A stretch of 64,000 nt of DNA. It comes from Micropterix aruncella (Eukaryota; Arthropoda; Insecta; Lepidoptera; Micropterigidae). The notes below the pieces were generated by a model. It was not told the origin of the DNA, did no database searches, and was given only the letters and a program-made list of their open reading frames with translations. Below, one piece after another: positions 58,090 through 64,000 of this stretch; within the stretch, counting starts at the first letter, position 1; each line of letters starts with the position of its first letter. The position numbers and the translations under genes were made by a program. The stretch is from NCBI GenBank assembly GCA_944548615.1, contig OX155960.1, forward strand, positions 16,647,033 to 16,711,032, in the 5' to 3' direction.

Positions 58090-58740
58090 TTACAGTATCG
58101 TATATGCCAGTCAACAAATGCATTGAATTCCAGTGAAATGCACTGACGTCAATACAACCATTGTTCCACCTCGTGCAGCGCTGAATTAGCACGAATTTTA
58201 ACTACTTCGTCAAATCAGTTACAGTGAACAACATTTTTACTAGGAATATTTTGGATTGCGTCATATACGGCGGCGAAAATAGCACCAGGGCATCATTTCT
58301 CGAATGATCAATCCGCCCAAGACAGCGGCGGAATCACCCAGCACTACTCTCACGAGTTAGGTCAACGGGTCCGACCATTTTGGGTACCTCTTCTTTCCAT
58401 CCTCATATCGAGACGAGCAAGCATCAGTCTGAACTCCTACGGACTCGAGCCTTGTGAAATACGAGATACTCTGAGCACAAACTATAATCCTTATTCATAC
58501 ACCCTCGTAACTTCAGGCAGATAGCCACTACATTCGCATCGAACCCTGACATATTCGGGAAGCGTTAACAAACTGGCAATATAAATCACTATAAATTCCT
58601 TCTGATACAATAAATACCGTCTGATGTACTTTCAATCGACTTTCAATACGGAGATAACCCGCAAGTTGACACCACCTCCTCACATCAAACAACTTAGAAT
58701 CTAGTGAGGGGTGGCCCGTCACAGGCCAGTAAGACTTGCT
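58090..58740. repeat. Dispersed repeat, about 650 bp (copy 2)
   Basis: This is the partner of 29,190-29,745, with the same ordered words and the terminal 'gtgaggggtggcccgtcac' imperfect hairpin. It is somewhat longer than copy 1 because of local insertions. It directly precedes the R-family copy at 58,775. Confidence 0.7.
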
Positions 58741-58774
58741 TGTTTCAATGGATTTGCCCAAGTTACTGTTCAGT

Positions 58775-59345
58775 TCCTATCCGGTAGCCTCCTCGAAGAT
58801 AGTCGAACCTGGAAAGGACTCCGTTTTCCTCGGCTACGGCATGGTGGATCGTGGGATGTCCTTCGGGCGCTGTTATAGGATTTTCGCATTGTGCGGCGTC
58901 ACCCAATCGACTGTCAAATATCAGAAACGCACCAACGGTTTCTACTTTTCCAGTGTCTCTGAAAAAGCATTTCATGTCCCTAAATTCCTAGTTATCCTAC
59001 GTCTCATCATCTCATATCCTTCACTCCTTACGAATATTCTCCAAATCCTAATTATTATTTTTATAAATAGCATTTTTGTTACTTCATTAATTTTTGTTAT
59101 GTATTTTATTTTGTATGTTTTTTCTCTTGTGCAATAATGTGCCATAAAGAATTTCTCTCTAACTGTGCACTCCAGCGAATAACTGGGGGGGGGTCTGGAA
59201 ATGCTCTTATACGTTTCATAAGCGGGGTGGTTTTTGACTTAATGTCAGCTACTCTTGAAACGACCAGTTGGCAACCCGATGGCAAAAGACGCCACGGTCC
59301 GCGATAAATTCGAACTGAATTACCGCTATCACAGGATGCTAGCAT
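58775..59345 (+). mobile_element. R-family PLE trailer, diverged copy E
   Basis: 'atccggtagcctcc', 'ccttcgggcgct', 'gtgcggcgtcacccaatcgac', 'ggggggtctggaa', 'agcggggtgg', 'cgaccagttggcaacccgat' and 'acggtccgcgataaattcg' follow the order of the copies at 52,780-53,471 and 26,841-27,340. About 200 bp of AT-rich sequence (about 58,935-59,155) interrupts it. Confidence 0.6.
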
Positions 59346-59365
59346 TAGGTCTACCTAATGCTAGC
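59338..59365. repeat. Perfect 13-bp hairpin
   Basis: 'gctagcattaggt' and 'acctaatgctagc' are separated by CT. The GGT-CT-ACC centre resembles the palindromes at 46,067 and 25,620 that mark other Penelope-relic ends. Confidence 0.75.
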
Positions 59366-59525
59366 GGATCACGGTGGGTACATCATGCGTCTCTATGCCA
59401 CATGCTTTTATACGTTTCCTGATATCTTCCTTAATAGTCCAGGCCTTATATAGAAGTATGGACCAGATGTAGCAATGAAGAAAACGTATTCGAACTGGGA
59501 TTTTTAGGCTTCGATTGCATTATAC
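59366..59525. other. Intron sequence
   Basis: Nothing was recognised. Confidence 0.4.
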
Positions 59526-59529
59526 GATT

Positions 59530-59720
59530 AGTGGTTCTCGAAAACTAATGAATAATGAAAAATGTTTTTTATCGATATTTCGTCTCAAGCCGTTGTCAAT
59601 TATATGAGTTTTCTGAAATCGAACAATTCTATGTAAACTCAAATTCAATGAACAGAACACAGAAAAATGGGATAATAATATCTTACACGATCAAGTAGTT
59701 CAAGATCAAGGGTCAATTAG
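59530..59720 (-). mobile_element. Old diverged relative of the 32-43 kb PLE (3' leader and ribozyme region)
   Basis: 'gattagtg', 'tcgatatttcgtctcaagcc', 'ttctgaaatcgaacaattc' and 'aataatatcttacacgat' align in order with 32,430-32,610 of the PLE array. The ribozyme-like core is altered (GACAACGGC..GACGAAA). It shows that the family has been in this genome for longer than the fresh array suggests. Confidence 0.75.
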
Positions 59721-59748
59721 TCTAAGCATGTACAATTTATTTATACTA

Positions 59749-59961
59749 GGGGGACGTCCCCTAACGCCGACGACACCAAGCATCGGACACTAATAGTATC
59801 TCGACAAGTCGCGGCGCGAACGACACAAAGACGGATGAAAAGGATGCGGTAAAGCGTACGCTTTTCCTATTTCTACGTCTTTGTATCGTTTGCGCCCCGA
59901 CTTGTCGAGATACTATCAGTGTCCGTCGCTAGGTGCCATCCGGCGTTAGGGGACTTCCCCC
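59749..59961. mobile_element. MITE, 213 bp, inverted repeats of about 100 bp, TA target site
   Basis: It begins 'gggggacgtcccctaacgcc' and ends with the near complement 'ggcgttaggggacttccccc'. The arms continue through 'actatcagtgtccg' and 'cgacttgtcgagata' to a centre around 59,850. TA flanks both ends (59,747-59,748 and 59,962-59,963), pointing to a TA-targeting superfamily such as Tc1/mariner, not proven. Confidence 0.8.
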
Positions 59962-59963
59962 TA

Positions 59964-60118
59964 CTAATTTTGGTAACGACACAGAATCGTTGCTGTAACG
60001 AAAGGTTTGGTAATCCTCTTGGCCATAAACAGGTCATAAACAATATAAATATGTATCATAAAGATGTCATTTCAATTGCAATTACAGCGTTTTATAACAT
60101 TGTGTTTGAACATTTACA
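59964..60118. other. Intron sequence 5' of pipe exon 60,120
   Basis: It ends in the acceptor 'gaacatttacag'. No other feature is present. Confidence 0.5.
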
Positions 60119-60119
60119 G

Positions 60120-60244
60120 GATTTTGAATCTTGCGTTATGAACGGAGACCGAGAGTGCAGATACCAGCAAGGTGAAACCCACGAAGGCATCGGAGACCAC
60201 AGGAGGCAGACTCTGTTCTTCTGCGGTCACGAAGAAGAGTGCAC
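60120..60244 (+). CDS. pip: pipe-like sulfotransferase, exon with the HRRQTLFFCGH segment
   Basis: It follows exon 56,860-57,016 at a codon boundary: acceptor 'catttacag', donor 'gtaagt' at 60,245. It reads DFESCVMNGDRECRYQQG, ETHEGIGDHRRQTLFFCGHE and EECT, leaving two bases of a Thr codon. GDHRRQTLFFCGH is a signature of pipe; FFCGH..EC holds the cysteine pair that is disulfide-bonded in heparan 2-O-sulfotransferase. The four exons together give about 212 residues of the sulfotransferase domain. The next exon (expected to continue about PFNTVGAL) is not in the remaining 3.7 kb, so the gene runs past the window. Drosophila pipe has alternative 3' exon sets; I cannot tell whether that occurs here. 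Confidence 0.94.
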
Positions 60245-60255
60245 GTAAGTAAAAA

Positions 60256-60765
60256 AAATATTTTGAAATATGTAAACGGTCGATACAAAACGACAAATAA
60301 TACTTTTTGAAATATGTAAACGGTTAATACAAATCTTTAAATAATATTAGGTAATATGTAAACCTTCGATTCAAATTATGAAATCCTATTTTGAAATATG
60401 TAAACGGTCGAAACTAATCATCAAATAATATTTTAAAATCTTTACAGATTTTAAAATTTGTTACAAATCATGAAATAATATTTTGAAATATGTAAACGGT
60501 TTACACAAATCATGAAATAATAATTTGAAATATGTAAACGGTCTACCTACACAAATCATGAAATTTTATTTTGAAATATATAAACGATCGATGCAAATCA
60601 TAAAGTATTATTTGGAATATGTAAACGGTCAAGACAAATAGTGAAATAATATTTTGAAATATGTAAACGTTGGATACAAATCATTAAATAGTATTTTGAC
60701 GTATATAAACGGTCAATAAAAATCATCAAATAATATTTTGAAATATGTAAACGGTCGATACAAAT
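60256..60765. repeat. Intronic minisatellite, unit about 43-60 bp, about 11 copies
   Basis: The word 'ttttgaaatatgtaaacggt' followed by 'cgatacaaatcat' recurs at about 60,261, 60,305, 60,350, 60,389, 60,480, 60,530 and 60,570, and on to 60,740, with variable spacing and drift. Confidence 0.85.
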
Positions 60766-61125
60766 CATCAATGTGAATAACTAAACCGTCTGCTACTTAC
60801 CTATTAATGTGTCAAAATTCATAGTGAATATTGCAAAAAATCATAAAAGTATTCCTGATTACCATTAATATTATTTAATAATTCAGGAGAAAATGTGATA
60901 GTAATTCAGGAGAGTATTTTTCTGTTGTAAAAATGATGTCCTGTTGTGCCAGCTACTGGTGCACTGTCAGTATACTGGCGCTGTTACCTTAATGTCTGAA
61001 ATTAGATAATGTATCTAATAAGATCCTACAGTTCCTACAGATAAATTTTACTTCCCCGGAACATCAACCGGAAAGGAAAGAACGTGTTGTAAACGAGATA
61101 AAAATAATTTCAGAATGAAGATTAA
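60766..61125. other. Intron sequence
   Basis: No exon was recognised. Confidence 0.45.
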
Positions 61126-61129
61126 AATA

Positions 61130-61320
61130 TTTATTTTGAGCCCCCTGGGACGATTAAGACTATTTCCAGATGGAAGTCTGTGTGTGTGTGTCTGTATGTG
61201 TGTATCCCTCCACTATATCGCGCAAATGTTTCATCTGATTGAGCTGAAATTTGGCATGCCGCCATCATTTGGTCATAACAAGAGTTGAAAGGTTGTGTTT
61301 GAAATCGGCCCACCTCCAAT
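61130..61320. repeat. Dispersed repeat of common arthropod type with (GT)n
   Basis: 'tctgtgtgtgtgtgtctgta' is followed by 'ttgagctgaaatttggca', a wording I know from widespread arthropod repeats. The class is not determined. Confidence 0.4.
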
Positions 61321-61620
61321 ATCGAAATTGTGGACTTAGATACTTGAATTTTGTACAGAGATGCCTTGTTGGGCTGAAGCTACATTGTGAAATTTCAGTT
61401 GGGATATCTCATGTACAAGCTATACTAATAATATTTAAATTCCGCTATACATTTTAATCAAAAATTAACGCCATCTGTTGGCGCTTGGCGCAAACTCGCC
61501 CTTTACCGAGAAACGTTCAGTGCAATGAGCGGGCGAAGCGTGCAGTGGAAGAACGCTACGCTTGCGCGCAAACCCAACGTGGTGTATCCGCCGGCTGAGA
61601 GAGGGCGCTCATCGATTTTA
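61321..61620. other. Sequence with a GC-richer patch, unidentified
   Basis: 'acgccatctgttggcgcttgg' (hairpin-forming, GCC/GGC) and 'gctacgcttgcgcgcaaac' mark a patch at 61,470-61,610 that looks repeat-derived. No coding signal was seen. Confidence 0.4.
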
Positions 61621-63095
61621 TTTATGATAGTAATATTCAGGTGAAAGTCTTATTTATGAAAATAATATCAAGATGCAGTCCTTAGCTAAATGCCGAGAAA
61701 GTCTTAGGTGACAAAACCGATTCTTTAAACTTATCTTATATGTGCAACTAATGTATGAAATGACCTATCTACACAATTTTCTCTACGCAAGCGTTAATGA
61801 AAAAATTGTTCTGCATGCATATTAAGGCGACTACCTCTCTCAAACAGTGAAAAACTGACATTTTGCAATCAAATTTACGTGACTCCCGCGAACATTTAAA
61901 TAATAATAAAAATATGAGTCTTGTAGGAAATTTTTCAATATTTTGTTCTACGATGTCGAATTTCAATGTTTTGATTTTTTTCTTAATAAAAATAAATAAA
62001 ATCTGAAGTCATCGCTTTTTTGTAAATAGCATTTTTCTTGGAATCTATAAGGGTTAGCAACTTGAACCCATTTTGGTAATGAGTACGAAGTAAATGTTCA
62101 AAATTTAACATTGCTTTATTTTTAATTATTTTACTTTTTCCATTACAATCTTCCAAAAAACCAAAAAAATATTTTTTTGTCAAACGCACTTTTAGTAAAA
62201 TGGTATGCTGCACAAGCAAAAATAGTCCTTCCGTGTAAAGCGCCCCGCTCGACATTCCCTTGGCAAGTCCAGTCCGTGCGGGGCCGTATACTCTGCCGGT
62301 ATTGCTTTTGGCTCCGCGTCGCTCTTTTTTTACAATTTAACGCGATCTATTTCAAGATATTATTTTGCAAAAAGGTGCTAACTTGGAATCGATCACAAAA
62401 CATGGGGAAGAAATATTCATTAGCATCCAATAATGCATTCAAAATATGTATTTGGGCTGATAGAATCAAAACGATGAGTTTCAATGTAGCAAATTTTAAT
62501 AATTTCAATCCATCGACGCGGCGCATCTAGTCGGGCGACAGCTGTGGTGATAGGCGGCAGGGATTCTCAAGTAGCAACCCAGCATGAAAATTCCAGCGAT
62601 GTTTTTTTAATTTAGTGGTATAAAACCCGTTTTTTATATTTTTAGCACAAAGAGGGCTCGAATGGTTGACCGTACATAAATTAACTGCAGCGATATACAT
62701 TAAAATGCCACGGTAATTAAATTTCTTTAGGATTTCTATTACATATACCTACGTGTTTATTCTATATTCTGTATAGCAAATGCATAAAATGTAGGGCCTT
62801 GAACTACACATTAATGCAGTATAGGTGCTTACATTTTTGAGCACGCCGAGGCCTTTCTGAAACACTCCCATGTATGTTTAGCGTTTTTTGATAGTATCGG
62901 CGTAATGATTTTCAATATTTTTTCGATTTTTCCCAAACTGACGATATTGTTTTGCAGTTACGTGACTAACTGTGACAGATATTGTTTTTCTTTTATTCTA
63001 CAGTCATATGACAAAAGTGGTATGTTTCACTGATGATACGGTCTTGTTATTCATTGACAAAATGTGGTCATACTATTTTGAAAAGGCTAGTAAGA
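61621..63095. other. Intron or flank sequence, nothing recognised
   Basis: Open frames of 65-117 codons (61,769-61,966; 61,983-62,255; 62,177-62,530) overlap on opposite strands and lack motifs. No pipe exon matching the expected next segment was found. Confidence 0.5.
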
Positions 63096-63235
63096 AAAAG
63101 ACTAGTAGGACTAGTAGGAAAGGTAAGGTAAAGATTAGTAGGAAAGTAGTAGTAGTAGTAGTAAGTATAAACTAGTAGTAGTAGTAAGAGAAGAAAGTAA
63201 GTCAAGACTAGTAGGAAAAGCGTAATTGGAATAGT
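63085..63235. repeat. Imperfect (TAG)n / 'actagtagga' low-complexity repeat
   Basis: Repeated 'agtagga' and 'tagtagtag' units occur, including runs at about 63,145-63,162 and 63,170-63,187. The 67-, 81- and 120-codon frames across it are artefacts of the repeat. Confidence 0.8.
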
Positions 63236-64000
63236 AAGTGTCCAAGTAACTCCTTGTTGTAAAAATAATATTAGGTGAACGTTTACCGGCCTTTTTACCT
63301 GAAATTGGAACACATTGCTGTAAGAATAATAGTAATATGCGTATGATTATCGAACTTTCTACCAGAATTATAATATAAAATTGCATGTTGACCAATATAA
63401 AATAATGTTGACCAATAGTCAACTTATCTATAAAACTATTTCGTGATGATTGTGTGTGCCAGAAAAAAGTTGTTTGATGTTGTTCTGCAGCATCCACTAC
63501 AATATAGCATAACGATTGATCTGCAAATGATTTTTATGTGTGTAAAACTAAGTAATTAGCGTACCTCCTTTTTTTTTGTTGGTTATGCTCACGATGTTTT
63601 TGCTAAGCACTGTTTCTTATGCTCCTCTGGCATAATGATGTGAATCGTCACTTAACCTTCTTTAAGTTATTCTACAGTTATATGGCTTATGCCCTATTAT
63701 CTCTTAGTATGATGATATCAAATTTAGCTTAGTCTTTTTTGTCATTTTTGAGGCTGTTATTTATCCGAAGCGCTGCTCAAATCAAAAATTAGAATGTGAT
63801 TGTGATATTGTAGCCCATTTTTTTACTTGAAGACATCTTAATTCCGTCATTTCTATTTTACAAAATGTTATAAAACTCTCGACATCAAAATCCACACCGT
63901 TTTTTTAAAATGAATAATTAGGTAATGGGTATACACCTATTCCACTTCTTTTTTTCACATACATACTGTGCGAGCGAGCACTGTATTTGAAGCTCACGAA
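63236..64000. other. Unassigned sequence to the window end
   Basis: No exon, element end or RNA gene was recognised. Confidence 0.5.

Noticed and set aside
49858..60244. Assignment to heparan-sulfate 2-O-sulfotransferase (Hs2st) itself
   Set aside because: RVPKVGSQ, RAPWYYVERK..FPDLPLP and GDHRRQTLFFCGH are pipe-specific; Hs2st has RVPKTGST and a different middle segment.
62177..62530. 117-codon plus-strand frame as a possible pipe exon
   Set aside because: The sequence does not match the expected continuation after FFCGHEEECT, and no suitable splice acceptor and phase were found.

Overview
This window is eukaryotic nuclear DNA, most probably from an insect; Lepidoptera is possible but I cannot prove it. 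The main reason is a multi-exon gene on the + strand (four exons between 49,858 and 60,244) whose translation matches the pipe (pip) sulfotransferase of the heparan-sulfate 2-O-sulfotransferase family. Its introns have GT..AG boundaries and are full of transposon debris. No bacterial or organellar gene organisation is present. The N-terminal exon(s) and the C-terminal exon(s) of pipe were not found, so only the central part of the gene is supported.

Positions 1-24,750 are a complex satellite array. Three module types alternate in a fixed order: S blocks (tandem monomers of about 166 bp), J blocks (GC-richer junction sequence with a 203-bp direct duplication and a strong hairpin), and L blocks (tandem units of about 338 bp). 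The order is L-S-J-L-S-J-L-S-J-L-S-J. Within S blocks there is a 16-monomer period of about 2,656 bp. At a larger scale a segment of about 7 kb recurs almost unchanged 12,407-12,410 bp downstream. The many short open frames here repeat with the satellite and are not genes.

Positions 24,750-32,200 hold decayed mobile DNA: a fold-back derived from a Penelope-like element (PLE) end, a broken Penelope-type PLE on the minus strand (reverse transcriptase pieces and C-terminus), a dispersed repeat that recurs near 58 kb, and a fold-back MITE. Next comes the most striking part, 32,203-43,141: three almost identical copies of a second, apparently young PLE lineage. Each codes for a 976-residue reverse transcriptase plus GIY-YIG endonuclease, one copy being broken by a single-base deletion. 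Two copies are head-to-tail on the minus strand, and the third is inverted, giving a near-perfect palindrome with arms of about 3.7 kb. The array lies between (AT)n microsatellite tracts. Each copy carries a hammerhead-ribozyme-like motif downstream of the ORF.

Positions 43,200-64,000 contain the pipe exons. Their introns and upstream sequence hold a hAT-type element with a perfect 8-bp target duplication, several inverted-repeat MITEs, fragments of at least two non-LTR retrotransposons, more Penelope relics (one interrupted by a 5'-truncated repeat with an 11-bp target duplication), an intronic minisatellite and simple repeats.

All coordinates come from reading the sequence by eye. Family names rest on recognised motifs, not on a database search.
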